A DNA stretch of 38,643 nucleotides from Longimicrobiales bacterium. Lineage in GTDB: Bacteria; Gemmatimonadota; Gemmatimonadetes; Longimicrobiales; Gaopeijiaceae. The number at the start of each line of letters is the position of its first letter. The first letter of the stretch is position 1. Below the pieces are notes generated by a model, which worked only from the letters and a program-made list of their open reading frames with translations, was not told the DNA's origin and ran no database searches. The stretch spans positions 1 to 38,643 of the forward strand of contig JANQDZ010000060.1 of NCBI GenBank assembly GCA_028278645.1. Reading direction: 5' to 3'. Position numbers and translations under genes: made by a program. Positions 22,936 through 32,149 of this stretch are shown here, piece after piece.

Positions 22936-25665
22936 ATGTCCAATTATGATTCGCGCGCTGCCGCGCTCTTGGCACTCCTCTCCGTGATGGTCCCGCACAC
23001 AGCTCGTGCCCAAGCCTCCGACGACCCTGATCACATGACTTCCGTGCCCTCTGTCGAGGCTGTCCGGCTCGATGGGCCCATCGCCATCGATGGGCGCCTC
23101 GACGAAGGTGCCTGGAACGCTCCCATCCCGGCCACTGGGCTCCGTCAGTCCCAACCCAATGAAGGGGAGGCGGCTTCCTACCCTCTCGAGCTGCGGATCC
23201 TCTACGACGATCAGGCCCTTTACCTCGGTGCCTTTCTGACCCAGCCAGGAGGGACGGTTGCCCCCTTGGCCCGCCGGGACCAGCTCCTGGACGCCGATGG
23301 GAACAACGGTTCGTTCAATTCCCTCACGACCGACAAGCTCATCATCCGCCTCGATCCCTATCACAACCACCTGGACGATGTCTGGTTCGAGGTGAACCCG
23401 GCCGGGGTCAAAGGGGATCAGTTCAACGGTGATCCGTCGTGGGATCCCATCTGGGAGGCCGCCACCCAGCGTGGACCCGAGGGATGGACGGCGGAGATCC
23501 GGATCCCCTTCAGCCAGCTCCGATTCTCGACGGATCGGGATCAGACCTGGGGACTGCAGGTTTGGCGGTATCTGGATGAACGGAACGAACAGGACATGTG
23601 GTCGTTTCGCCTCAGGAGCGAGGCAGGCGGGCCGGCGTACTTCGGCCACCTCACGGGACTGGAAATTGCCAGCCAGCCCCGCCAGATGGAGGTCCTACCC
23701 TATGCCGTGACGGGGAGCCGGTTCGAAAAGGCGGCCGCGGACGACCCCTATCACGACGGCCGGGAAGACCGTTTCGCCGTCGGGGCCGACGTAAAGTATC
23801 TCCTCACGTCGAACCTGACTTTGGATGCGACGCTGAACCCGGACTTTGGTCAGGTCGAGGTCGACCCATCGGTCCTGAACCTCAGCGCATTCGAGACCTT
23901 CTACGAGGAGAAGCGCCCGTTCTTCATCGCCGGGGCCAGCGCGTTCCGGTTCGGTGGAATGCGCTGCATGTTCTGCAGCAACTCCTCCGGCATGAGTGCA
24001 TTTTATTCCCGTCGAATCGGACGGGCCCCTCAACTCCGCCGCTATGTCGACGATATCTCGGATTACGCTGATGTTCCGGACCACACGTCCATCCTTGGCG
24101 CGGTGAAGATCACCGGGCGAACCCAGAACGGATACACCGTGGGTGTGCTGAACGCGGTGGCCGGCAAAGAGACGGCCCATTTCACCCCAGGCATTGACCA
24201 GCCAGAGGGCACGCAGGTCGTGGAGCCCCTCACCAACTACTTCGTTGGACGCCTGCGAAAGGAATTCCGAGGAGGGGCCACGACTTTCGGAGGCATATTC
24301 ACCTCCACGGCCCGTCGGATGGAAGATGGCCCTGTGAAGGATCGGCTTCGGAGTCACGCCGAAGCGGTCGGACTCGATTGGCGTCACACCTGGCGTGACA
24401 GGGAATACTCCTGGATGGGGAGCGCTCTGGTGTCGAACGTAGCCGGCACACCCGAAGCCATGACTCGCACCCAGGAGTCGAGTGCGCATTACTTCCAGAG
24501 GCCGGACCGGTCGGTGGACGGTGACGGCTTCTTCGGTGTTAAATACGATCCGACGGCCACATCCCTCCGGGGCTACGGCTTGTATTCCCGCGTAGGGAAG
24601 GACAGCGGGACTCTGCTGTGGGAAGCCATGACCAACATCCGGAGTCCGGGTTACGAGGTGAATGACCTGGCTTTCCTGGACCGTTCCGACTTTGCCTGGT
24701 TCAACGGCAACATCGGTGGTTCATGGACGGTTCCCACCAACTGGTACCGGAACATCTTCACCACCATCGGAGGCGCCACCGAATACAACTTCGACGGTGA
24801 TCGGACCCGGGTTGCCCTCCAAGCCTTCTTCCAGATCGAGTTTCTGAACTTCTGGCGAATCCGACTCTTTGGGATCCACAACGAGGTCGCCTTCGACGAC
24901 CGCCTCACTCGGGGCGGCCCCGTGGTGAAGCGAACCGGGTCCGACTTCGGGAGTTTTCAGGTCTCTACCGATGCCCGCCGAAAAGCCGTGTTCGACGTGG
25001 TCTTTGAATCCGCCTGGGGGGTCGGTGACGATACTCGGCTCTTCACGTTCAGGCCCGGGCTCGCCCTCAAACCAGCCAGCAATGTGTTCATCCAGCTCTC
25101 GCCGGCCTACACGCGGGACCAGAGAAGTGAGCAGTATGTGACGTCGGTGGCAGATCCTACTGCCACGGCGTTTTATGGAAACCGGTATGTGTTCGGATAC
25201 ATCGAGTCGACCACGGTGTCGCTGACCACCCGCATCAACTGGACGTTCTCGCCGAACCTGACCCTGCAGCTTTTTGCCCAACCGTTCATCGCCAGCGGCG
25301 ACTACTCGTCTTTCAGGGAGTTCGCAGCCCCGCGGGCCTTGAAGAAACGGGTCTACGGCCAGGACATGGGGACCATCGCGTACGACGAGGAAACGTTGCT
25401 GTACACGGTGGATCCCGACGGAACCGGATTGGCGGAGTCGTTCACTTTCAGGAATCCCGACTTCACGACGAGCGCCCTCCGAGGGACGGCGGTGCTCCGT
25501 TGGGAATACCGGCCGGGTTCGACCCTGTTCTTCGTCTGGACGCAGGAGCGGTCAGGCTTCGATCCAGATGGGGACTTCGACTTCTCCCGAGCGCGACGGG
25601 CCATCTTCGATCAGAGGCCCATGAACGTGTTCCAGATCAAGGCCACGTATTGGATCGGGCGGTAA
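22936..25665 (+). CDS. DUF5916 family outer-membrane protein with CBM9-like N-terminal domain (909 aa)
   Basis: Large envelope protein. The ATG at 22936 starts a signal peptide (MSNYDSRAAALLALLSVMVP, cleavage near TARA|QA), which is why the longer upstream frame is rejected. The mature N-terminal part (about 45-230) has a CBM9-like carbohydrate-binding fold: IDGRLDEGAWNAP, LRILYDDQALYLGAF, WTAEIRIPFSQLRF. The rest is the DUF5916 barrel with hallmark LNPDFGQVEVDPSVLNLSAF followed by EEKRPFFIAGASAFRFG, and repeated amphipathic strands to the C terminus (IKATYWIGR). In this family the barrel is predicted in the outer membrane; function is unproven, perhaps binding or export of polysaccharide or other ligands. 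A CMFCS motif (two cysteines) lies in a surface loop. Appears monocistronic. Confidence 0.9.
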   Translation: MSNYDSRAAALLALLSVMVPHTARAQASDDPDHMTSVPSVEAVRLDGPIAIDGRLDEGAWNAPIPATGLRQSQPNEGEAASYPLELRILYDDQALYLGAFLTQPGGTVAPLARRDQLLDADGNNGSFNSLTTDKLIIRLDPYHNHLDDVWFEVNPAGVKGDQFNGDPSWDPIWEAATQRGPEGWTAEIRIPFSQLRFSTDRDQTWGLQVWRYLDERNEQDMWSFRLRSEAGGPAYFGHLTGLEIASQPRQMEVLPYAVTGSRFEKAAADDPYHDGREDRFAVGADVKYLLTSNLTLDATLNPDFGQVEVDPSVLNLSAFETFYEEKRPFFIAGASAFRFGGMRCMFCSNSSGMSAFYSRRIGRAPQLRRYVDDISDYADVPDHTSILGAVKITGRTQNGYTVGVLNAVAGKETAHFTPGIDQPEGTQVVEPLTNYFVGRLRKEFRGGATTFGGIFTSTARRMEDGPVKDRLRSHAEAVGLDWRHTWRDREYSWMGSALVSNVAGTPEAMTRTQESSAHYFQRPDRSVDGDGFFGVKYDPTATSLRGYGLYSRVGKDSGTLLWEAMTNIRSPGYEVNDLAFLDRSDFAWFNGNIGGSWTVPTNWYRNIFTTIGGATEYNFDGDRTRVALQAFFQIEFLNFWRIRLFGIHNEVAFDDRLTRGGPVVKRTGSDFGSFQVSTDARRKAVFDVVFESAWGVGDDTRLFTFRPGLALKPASNVFIQLSPAYTRDQRSEQYVTSVADPTATAFYGNRYVFGYIESTTVSLTTRINWTFSPNLTLQLFAQPFIASGDYSSFREFAAPRALKKRVYGQDMGTIAYDEETLLYTVDPDGTGLAESFTFRNPDFTTSALRGTAVLRWEYRPGSTLFFVWTQERSGFDPDGDFDFSRARRAIFDQRPMNVFQIKATYWIGR

Positions 25666-26231
25666 AGCGCGCAGGTTCCGGAAGACCTGAACGGCATCCC
25701 CCCGGCAGTCGACCAGGCTTATGAAACCGCTCTGAAGCAACAGGGAACGAGCTACATGTTGGCAGGGGCGACCGAACCAAGGACACAGGGGAGTACGCTG
25801 GAGCTGTGGCATGCTTGAAGTAGGTACGCTCTTATGCCAGACCGCCCCATCGGGGGTTTGTGCCGTCGCCGGCTGTGCCGATTGTCGTGCCGAAATACTC
25901 CAGAGGAGTCCAACCTGGTTCCCAGGGACCGACGGCAAGTCATCGGTCTTCGCGAGGAGATCCGGGCACCTTGCCGGGATTTGGCCCATTTGAGAGGGGC
26001 CTGATAAGCGTGAGGCCGGTAGTGGCCACAAAGTGACCCTGGGAGCCCCCGCGATCAGGACCTGCTGGCTAACTTCTCGGGCGACGTAGAGCACCGAGGC
26101 TCCGGCGTGTTCCCGAGGCGCCGGAGGAGGGAACAGGGGGTGAGTGGCCGTGTAGGCATTCAATTGAACCTCTCGATTCATGAGGGGAATTCTCGCATCG
26201 ATCGGGAAGGCAGTCGAACCCAAGATTCATC
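25666..26231. other. Gene-poor interval with a possible remnant
   Basis: About 566 bases without an intact gene. Open frames are short or shadow-like. A minus-strand stretch (26011-26178) may be a scrap of a CocE/NonD-type hydrolase, and 25980-25997 carries a motif also seen near 35131. No hairpin typical of a terminator was recognised after the DUF5916 stop. Confidence 0.45.
26011..26178 (-). pseudogene. Possible fragment of a CocE/NonD-family hydrolase C-terminal domain
   Basis: The minus strand encodes NREVQLNAYTATHPLF and, further on, ASVLYVAREVSQQVLIAGAP then RVTLWPL. The second piece resembles the jelly-roll entry of CocE-type hydrolases (VLVYTSEPLxEDLEVAGPxRVTLW). No flanking domain remains. 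Weak; by-eye similarity only. Confidence 0.2.
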
Positions 26232-26672
26232 ATGGTCCGCGTGCCCACTTCCAGAAGGCTTACGGCTGCTGCAGCCCTGTTGGCTCTGCTCCTCTCCCCT
26301 TGGGGATCTGCGCAGGCGTGCGACCACGCAGACACAGGTGAGCGCCCGGCTGCGGCGGATGGTGGCGTTGACCCCATGTCCGGCGGCGCCCATTCGTGCC
26401 ACAGGGATGGCGTTTCTTCTGTTGGGCAGGAGGAGGTAGCCCAGGGCCTTCCCGAGGGCGTGCCGGTGCCCGGTTTTCAGATAACCGACGTCCAGGACTC
26501 TGAGAGCGAGATGGGTTGCTGCGCCGGCGAATGCTGTGCGTCCCCGGGGATCCCCATGGACCCGAGTCTGTTCGCATCAGTAGCCGCCTCTATCCTCGGT
26601 CAATCCATCAGGTCTCCTTCCAATCTTGTCACCGGCGAGCCTGCCGGGGTTTTCCGACCTCCCATCGTGTGA
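26232..26672 (+). CDS. Small secreted cysteine-rich protein (146 aa), possibly metal-binding
   Basis: Hypothetical protein with a signal peptide (MVRVPTSRRLTAAAALLALL..., cleavage near GSAQA). The mature part has six cysteines: Cys30 with His32, Cys56 with His54 and His57, and a CCAGECC cluster (Cys96, 97, 101, 102); the C terminus ends FRPPIV. The order Cys/His, CC, terminal PP recalls the HYC_CC_PP family encoded next to copper-associated TonB receptors in Bacteroidota; this is a resemblance in layout, not a proven match. The gene is followed after 55 bases by a TonB-dependent receptor in the same orientation, so they probably form one operon. A role in periplasmic metal binding or sensing is inferred. 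Confidence 0.7.
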   Translation: MVRVPTSRRLTAAAALLALLLSPWGSAQACDHADTGERPAAADGGVDPMSGGAHSCHRDGVSSVGQEEVAQGLPEGVPVPGFQITDVQDSESEMGCCAGECCASPGIPMDPSLFASVAASILGQSIRSPSNLVTGEPAGVFRPPIV

Positions 26673-26727
26673 CGCGTCGCTCCGCCTAAGCGGTCGTCGT
26701 TCACTCATTCCAGGTGGGAGGAGTACC

Positions 26728-29136
26728 ATGAAGAAGACGTATCTGTACGTCTTGGCCCTGGTGGTCTCGAGCGCCATCGGGGGCATGCCAATAGATGTCG
26801 CGGCCCAGCACGAGGGACACGGCGCTCCTGAAGGGTCTGTGTCCGCAGTCCTGAGCGGCCGTGTCCTCGGCGAGGACGGAACTGCGTTGTCCGGGGCCGT
26901 CGTCCAACTCTTCCATATGATGGGAGAGATGAGGCACCTCGTAGCCGGGGGACTCAGCGATCCGGAGGGTCGGTTCGTCATCCGTGCCGAGCCGGGGACT
27001 TATCTCGTTGCCATCGGCTTCCTCGGTTACACGGCGTACGAGGTAACTGTGACCGTGCCGCCCTCGGGGGGACCGTTGAGCGTCGGCGAAGTGCGTCTCG
27101 CTCCGTCGCCTTTGGCCCTCGATGGGATCACCGTGAATGCTCAGCGCGCTCCGGTTCGCGTGGTGAATGCCACGACGGTGGTGGACGCCTCGGTGGCCAC
27201 ATCGGCAGGGGGAAGCGTCGGGGATCTCCTCCGGACCGTGCCCGGTCTGGAGATCTCTCCGGAAGGGCAGATCTCCATGCGGGGCAACACCGGAGTCCTC
27301 GTGCTCATCAACGGCCGACGGACGCCCCTGGAGGGGGAGGCCCTGGTGGCCTTCCTGCGCCAGATGCCGGCTACATCCCTGGATCGCATCGAAGCGGGCA
27401 CGTCTGGTTCGGCCAGGGAAGAAGCGGGGGGAGCCGCCGGCATCGTGAATCTCGTTTTCCACGAAGCCAGCGCGGCGGCCACGGACCTGCGTTCATTCTC
27501 CGGATCGGTTGCGACCGAAGACCACTACATGGCCTCGGCGGCCTTCACCGGTTCTCTGGGACCTGCCATCTCCTGGGATGCCACCTATTCGTATTCCGGC
27601 ATGCGCCCGGACACCGAAGCCGGAACGGACCGGGAGAGCCTGCTTCCGGGTGAACCGATCCTGTTCAGCCACCAGGAGAGCAATGCCCAGGCGTGGCACC
27701 GGCTGCACTCCCTTTCCGGAGGCGCCGCAGCACTCCTGACGCCCTCAACATCGGTTTCAGGACGAGGGTCCATATCCTGGATGAAAGGGGCCTTCCACAA
27801 CCGGACGCTTTTCGACGACGTTCTCGCCGAAGGGCCACCGAGCTCCCGCAAAACGGTGAGTTTGCTTGACCATACGATCCCGTCCGCCGAAGGGACTGTC
27901 TCGTTCTTCTGGCGAGGCGGACAGGCTGTAAAAACTCAACTGATGGCAGAGGCTTCGGCCAGCTCCGTCGAGGAAGACTTCACCGGGGATTATGACGACG
28001 CCCTCGGCGTGACCTTCCTGACCACAGATATGGAGTCTACCCGAGATGAGTACCGGATACGTGCCGACGGGACGTTCGAGGGCGAGCGCGGAACGGTGGA
28101 ATTCGGATGGGCGATGCAGTTGCGGTTCATCGATGCACGGTACGCGAGCGTTGGCTTGGAGGCTGATCCCAGGAACGACTTCGGCTTGGAAGACAGGGTC
28201 CAGGCTGGATATGTCTCTGGAGCCAAAACGATAGGAGGCGCTGAAATACGAGCCGGGGCCAGGCTCGAGTCCGATGTGACCACGGTGGAGTGGGAGGAAT
28301 CGGACCGGCGGCGCGACCTACACGTTCTCCCCTCCTTTGAGGCCAGGTGGCCGAGGGGCCCGGGGCGGTCCTGGGGATACCATCTCTCGTACGGCCGGCG
28401 GATCGTGCGGCCCGAGTCCGGAGCCCTGAACCCCTACAGCATGGGGGAGGACGACATGAACTCGGTGGTCGGTAATCCCTACCTCAGCCCGGAGGTGATC
28501 GACCAGGTCGAGGTTGGGGCAGAAGGGGCGATAGGAAGTGCCACCGTGAACGTGGCGCCGTTCCTTCGCTGGACCACCGATCCCATCCGTCCCCTAAAGG
28601 CCGTCACAGAAAGCGGCCGATCCACCACCACCCTGCATAACCTGACTCGGACCTTTTCTGCGGGGATGGATGGAAGCCTCCGGGCACCCCTCGGAGATCG
28701 CTTAACCGCCTCGGTGGCCGCGAGCCTCTACAGACTTTCCACAGAGGGCTTGTCCTACAGCAGCACCGGCCCGTATGCCTCGGTCAGAGCCACGCTCGAC
28801 GTGCGGGTGAGCAGTTCAACCACTTTCCAGATCTATGGATACGGGAGCAGCTCGGAGGCCATCGAGCAGGGGAAGATCCTTCCGAACGCGACCTCCGAAC
28901 TCGCACTCACCCACCGGTGGGGAGAGGGAGAGCGTGGTCGGCTGACACTTCGGATCTCCGACCCCCTCCGAAGTGATGACCTCGCTTATAGAGTGAGGGA
29001 ACCAGCCTTCGTTCAGAAAAGCAACCGAAGAGAATCCCGGCCGCTGGCTACCCTTTTCGTTTCGTGGACGGTAGGGGGCACCCCTCGGGAAGATGCCCCC
29101 GATCGATCAAGGGAGGGCCGCCGGACCATCTTCTGA
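26728..29136 (+). CDS. TonB-dependent receptor with carboxypeptidase-regulatory-like N-terminal domain (802 aa)
   Basis: Outer-membrane receptor of the 'outer membrane beta-barrel family' (OMP_b-brl_3) type. The ATG at 26728 has GGGAGGAG just upstream and starts a signal peptide (MKKTYLYVLALVVSSAIGGM, cleavage near VAAQ). The mature N terminus is His-rich (HEGHG, 28-32), then a CarboxypepD_reg-like Ig fold (SGRVLGEDGTALSGAVVQLF to TVPPSGG), then a plug (GDLLRTVPGLEISPEGQISM, RGNTGVLVLINGRRTPLEGE, AGGAAGIVNL). The remainder is a long barrel. The last residues (SREGRRTIF) extend past the last evident strand FVSWTV. The substrate is unknown; the cysteine-rich partner gene and His/Met residues (FHMMGEMRH) suggest a metal or metallophore. 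Confidence 0.87.
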   Translation: MKKTYLYVLALVVSSAIGGMPIDVAAQHEGHGAPEGSVSAVLSGRVLGEDGTALSGAVVQLFHMMGEMRHLVAGGLSDPEGRFVIRAEPGTYLVAIGFLGYTAYEVTVTVPPSGGPLSVGEVRLAPSPLALDGITVNAQRAPVRVVNATTVVDASVATSAGGSVGDLLRTVPGLEISPEGQISMRGNTGVLVLINGRRTPLEGEALVAFLRQMPATSLDRIEAGTSGSAREEAGGAAGIVNLVFHEASAAATDLRSFSGSVATEDHYMASAAFTGSLGPAISWDATYSYSGMRPDTEAGTDRESLLPGEPILFSHQESNAQAWHRLHSLSGGAAALLTPSTSVSGRGSISWMKGAFHNRTLFDDVLAEGPPSSRKTVSLLDHTIPSAEGTVSFFWRGGQAVKTQLMAEASASSVEEDFTGDYDDALGVTFLTTDMESTRDEYRIRADGTFEGERGTVEFGWAMQLRFIDARYASVGLEADPRNDFGLEDRVQAGYVSGAKTIGGAEIRAGARLESDVTTVEWEESDRRRDLHVLPSFEARWPRGPGRSWGYHLSYGRRIVRPESGALNPYSMGEDDMNSVVGNPYLSPEVIDQVEVGAEGAIGSATVNVAPFLRWTTDPIRPLKAVTESGRSTTTLHNLTRTFSAGMDGSLRAPLGDRLTASVAASLYRLSTEGLSYSSTGPYASVRATLDVRVSSSTTFQIYGYGSSSEAIEQGKILPNATSELALTHRWGEGERGRLTLRISDPLRSDDLAYRVREPAFVQKSNRRESRPLATLFVSWTVGGTPREDAPDRSREGRRTIF

Positions 29137-29359
29137 TGCGCAATCACAGCCACCTGATGGAGCCGTTGCCCAGTTAGGGATCTTCCCTCCGGGATACCCG
29201 CCCCGTTTGGGCCGGCCATCGGGCCAGTAAATCCCGGCATAATCCGGCATGTTTGCCGTGCTGGCGGAGGGTGAGGCATGAGGCTCTTCAGGATTCTCGA
29301 CTACCGGCCTGGTCCCGGCCAGAGCAGGATCCCGTGGCCGGATGCCGGACAGCCTCCGA
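29137..29359. other. Intergenic region after the receptor
   Basis: No gene or regulatory element recognised. Short frames after 29278 lead into the dead permease fragment. Confidence 0.4.
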
Positions 29360-29850
29360 AGGGGTCGGCGCGGCTATGGCCAGGAAGTGGGAAAACGGGG
29401 CGTTCGGACTCTGCTCCTGGAAGCGTTGCCGGGTGTGACCGAGGTGGGGGCCACGACGAGCCTACCGTTGCTGTCGGGCTCGGACATGACTGTGCTCACC
29501 GAGGAGGCTTGGGTTGACGGGCGCCTCGCCGGTGCCCATCGGGAGACGATTCGCCTTTTCACCCTCCGGATTGGACCAGGATTCCCCTCGATGGATCACA
29601 GTCATCGGCATCGTGGGTGACACCCGAAACCGAAGCCTTGAGCTTTCCCCCACGCCTGAAATCTATCTTCCGTATGCTTCCTTCCCACCCGGTACAATGT
29701 CGCTTGTTGTGAGGGGGGTGGGAGACCTGGCTCCTCTGGCGTCGGCAATCCGGAAGCAAATCAGGCGCGTTGATCCCCTCCAAGCCGTTTCCGATGTACA
29801 GACGGTGGAAGAGATTATTCGGGGCCAGGAGGAGAGTAACCTCGGACCTC
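29360..29850 (+). pseudogene. ADOP permease fragment, frameshifted and truncated at both ends
   Basis: Remnant of the second periplasmic core of an orphan permease. One frame reads RTLLLEALPGVTEVGATTSL then PLLSGSDMTV, the other (from about 29534) reads PIGRRFAFSPSG, WITVIGIVGDTRNRSLEL, IYLPYASFPPGTMSLVVRG and IRKQIRRVDPLQAVSDVQTV. These match, in order, the equivalent stretch of the intact permeases. The frame changes around 29530-29560, the N-terminal half and the C-terminal FtsX block are absent, and similarity stops near 29845 (EEIIRGQEESNL). Not functional. Confidence 0.85.
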
Positions 29851-29928
29851 CCAAAGGGAGGGCATTGCGCTACCCGGTCCAAACAAGGGTGGCAAGGGCG
29901 AAGAGCCTGAGGTGATCTTTGGTTCCGA

Positions 29929-31275
29929 TCACGCTCGAGCCAAATCCTCAATAAGGGCCACGGCTCGGTCGATTCCACCGTACGATCTAAGGATCTCGCC
30001 GTACCTCTCGGCGTTCTCCCGGTAACTCGGCGTACCCAACAGCTTTTCCACCGTCTTCCTGAGGGTATCGGCATCGACGGTCTTGGGGCCATCAGAGTCC
30101 GATTCCGGCAGGATAAACTCTCCCGCTCCTACCGAGGCGACTCGTCTCGCATTGGACTCCCTCTCGGAAAAGGTGGGAATGATCACAGCCGGTGTACCGG
30201 TGAAGAGCCCGGTTTGGCAGGATCCATATCCTCCATGGTGAACCATCAGGTTACACCGCCGAGCGAGGGAGAGCCCCGGCAAGAACTGCTCGAACCTGAA
30301 ATTCTCCGGAAGGGGGAGGTACTGCTCGGGAATGGGATGGTGACCTGTGGTCAGGATCACCTGAACATCTTCCCCTCCCAAGGCTTCGATACACGCCCCA
30401 AGGATCACCTCGGAGTCCACGATTGTGCTCTTTCTCGCATAGCGTGGATTACCGGAATACACCCACACAAACGGTCTCGCAGAATCGAGATCTTCCATCC
30501 AGGATGGGAGTGTCGCCCCCGGATTCTCCCATAAGAGGGGGCCGATGTACTGGCCCTCTGACCCGGGGGGAAGGGGATCGGTATCCGGCGTCCCAAGGAT
30601 CAGCGTTAGATCCCCGAGATTCAGGTCATCCAACTTTGATATGGGGGCCGCTCCCTGTTCTAGCAGAATCTTATTGATGGTCGGGACGACTGTCGGTAGA
30701 CCATCAGGCGGGTCCTTCCACCAGATGAAACCCTTCCCGGCAGGGTGACCATCTGCCTGAATCACAGTGGCGAGTGTCTTACCCAAGACTCTGGCCGCCA
30801 TCCCTGCGAAAGGGTTCCAGAAATCGACGATGACATCTGGATCGTGGGTTTGGATCAGGGAGACGAAGGCCTGGCAGTTCGCCCGGACGAAACCGCGGTT
30901 CAGCATCCCGGTCATCGCCGCAGCGTGATCCATGTTCCAGACCTTGGGAGTCCGAGGTGCGAATCGGAGGGGGATCGCGGAAAGAAGCTGCGATATGAAC
31001 CTGACCGGGCCGGTACCGGCATCCTTCCACGGCCTGGCTCTCGCCAACCCCATCATGCCCCGGGGACTCAGGTGCTTCGTCCTTAACTGGTAGATGGGGT
31101 GTGGTGGAAGGAGGTTCTCGAAGCCCGCAGTTGAGATGAGTTTTCTCGGAGCTCTTCCGGGGCTGCAGAAGGCGGTGACATGTCCACGGTCCCTTAGACC
31201 TCGGGCAATCGGGAGAGACCGAGTGAGAAGCCCAAGGTCGTTGGACGGGAGAGTCGTGAAAAGGAACTTGGCCAT
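29929..31275 (-). CDS. GT1-family glycosyltransferase (UDP-glycosyltransferase-like, 448 aa)
   Basis: GT-B fold glycosyltransferase of the UGT/MGT type, which moves sugar from a nucleotide-sugar to a small acceptor such as a macrolide, lipid or terpenoid. Begins KFLFTTLPSNDLGLLTRSLP with the usual N-terminal Rossmann start and ARGLRDRGHVTAFC. The donor-binding C-terminal domain carries WVYSGNPRYA (271-280) and HHGGYGS (346-352), followed by TGTPAVIIPTFSERESNARR, the classical nucleotide-sugar signature. The ATG at 31275 is supported by GGAGG 9 bases upstream. Length is normal. No biosynthetic neighbours; divergent from a lipoprotein gene with 271 bases between. Acceptor unknown. Confidence 0.92.
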   Translation of the reverse strand: MAKFLFTTLPSNDLGLLTRSLPIARGLRDRGHVTAFCSPGRAPRKLISTAGFENLLPPHPIYQLRTKHLSPRGMMGLARARPWKDAGTGPVRFISQLLSAIPLRFAPRTPKVWNMDHAAAMTGMLNRGFVRANCQAFVSLIQTHDPDVIVDFWNPFAGMAARVLGKTLATVIQADGHPAGKGFIWWKDPPDGLPTVVPTINKILLEQGAAPISKLDDLNLGDLTLILGTPDTDPLPPGSEGQYIGPLLWENPGATLPSWMEDLDSARPFVWVYSGNPRYARKSTIVDSEVILGACIEALGGEDVQVILTTGHHPIPEQYLPLPENFRFEQFLPGLSLARRCNLMVHHGGYGSCQTGLFTGTPAVIIPTFSERESNARRVASVGAGEFILPESDSDGPKTVDADTLRKTVEKLLGTPSYRENAERYGEILRSYGGIDRAVALIEDLARA

Positions 31276-31434
31276 CTACCACTTCCTCCACATGGCCTCG
31301 TAGCTGACGGGAGAACCCTCGTTTAAGCGTACTCCAAGGCCGCAGCGGGACCCGGACGCTACGGTGAAGATTGGTCCCGGATCGCAGGAGCCGAAAGGAC
31401 ATGCCGCTGAAGAAAGCCCCGCAGTAGGAAACTG

Positions 31435-31448
31435 TGTGTTTGAACACA
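31435..31448. promoter_or_regulatory. 14-bp dyad in divergent intergenic region
   Basis: TGTGTT-TG-AACACA, perfect over six base pairs per arm, between the glycosyltransferase and lipoprotein genes. It could be an operator for a dimeric regulator; no regulator gene is adjacent except the AraC gene 700 bases away. Confidence 0.3.
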
Positions 31449-31546
31449 TTGGGGAGTCGGGTGTAAGAGCCCGATTCTCAGGTATGCTTTGGCGGACCGA
31501 TCCAACGCTCAGGACGGTCCTGACGCTTAATTCCGAAAGGCAAGTG

Positions 31547-31966
31547 ATGTTCAAACCCACAACCGCCGCGTGGTTCCCGGTGATGATCGCGGCTACTGGA
31601 ATCCTGCTCATCGCGGGATGCGAGGATAGCGCAACCGGAATCGGTCCCGAGAACCAACTCGAGGTCACCAACGCCGCGGACCAATTCCAGTTCCAACTAA
31701 CCGCGCTGGATGATGTCACGGATCGCAGGGGTTACGACTGGGAAAACACCGGTACTCAGGCCACCATCGACATCAGCCAGGCGATCTCAGGAGGCTCGGC
31801 GATCCTGAAAATCATTGATGCGGCTGGGACGGTCATGTACGAGAACGATATCGCCGACGACCAAGACGGAAACACGCCTGTAGGTGTGGCCGGAACTTGG
31901 CGGATCGAGGTAGTGTTGTCCCGCACCACGGGCACCTTCAACTTTCGGGTCCAGAAGACCACCTAG
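31547..31966 (+). CDS. Small lipoprotein (139 aa)
   Basis: Predicted lipoprotein of unknown function. The ATG at 31547 has AAAGG upstream, and MFKPTTAAWFPVMIAATGIL precedes a lipobox LIAGC (Cys25). The frame extends further upstream but the longer version would bury the signal peptide. The mature part (EDSATGIGPENQLEVTN...) is a single predicted beta-rich domain resembling secretory-protein jelly-roll pre-peptidase folds: ATIDISQAISGGSAILKIID, DGNTPVGVAGTWRIEVVLSR, TGTFNFRVQ. Asp2-rule position is Glu26, so outer-membrane sorting is likely. No recognised family. Confidence 0.8.
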   Translation: MFKPTTAAWFPVMIAATGILLIAGCEDSATGIGPENQLEVTNAADQFQFQLTALDDVTDRRGYDWENTGTQATIDISQAISGGSAILKIIDAAGTVMYENDIADDQDGNTPVGVAGTWRIEVVLSRTTGTFNFRVQKTT

Positions 31967-32149
31967 CCGACGGCTCAGCCGGTCAGTTGGCCTGACGATT
32001 CGCATTCACAAAAACACTGAGTGCCGGAGTCCGGTTCAACGCTCCTGACTGTCGGCTCGCGGAATCTGAGCTGGACAGCGTACTTCCTCCAACTCATCTG
32101 AGTACCTCTGCGATTTCTTTCCCGAATCCCTCGCTGGGGAGCCGGACCG

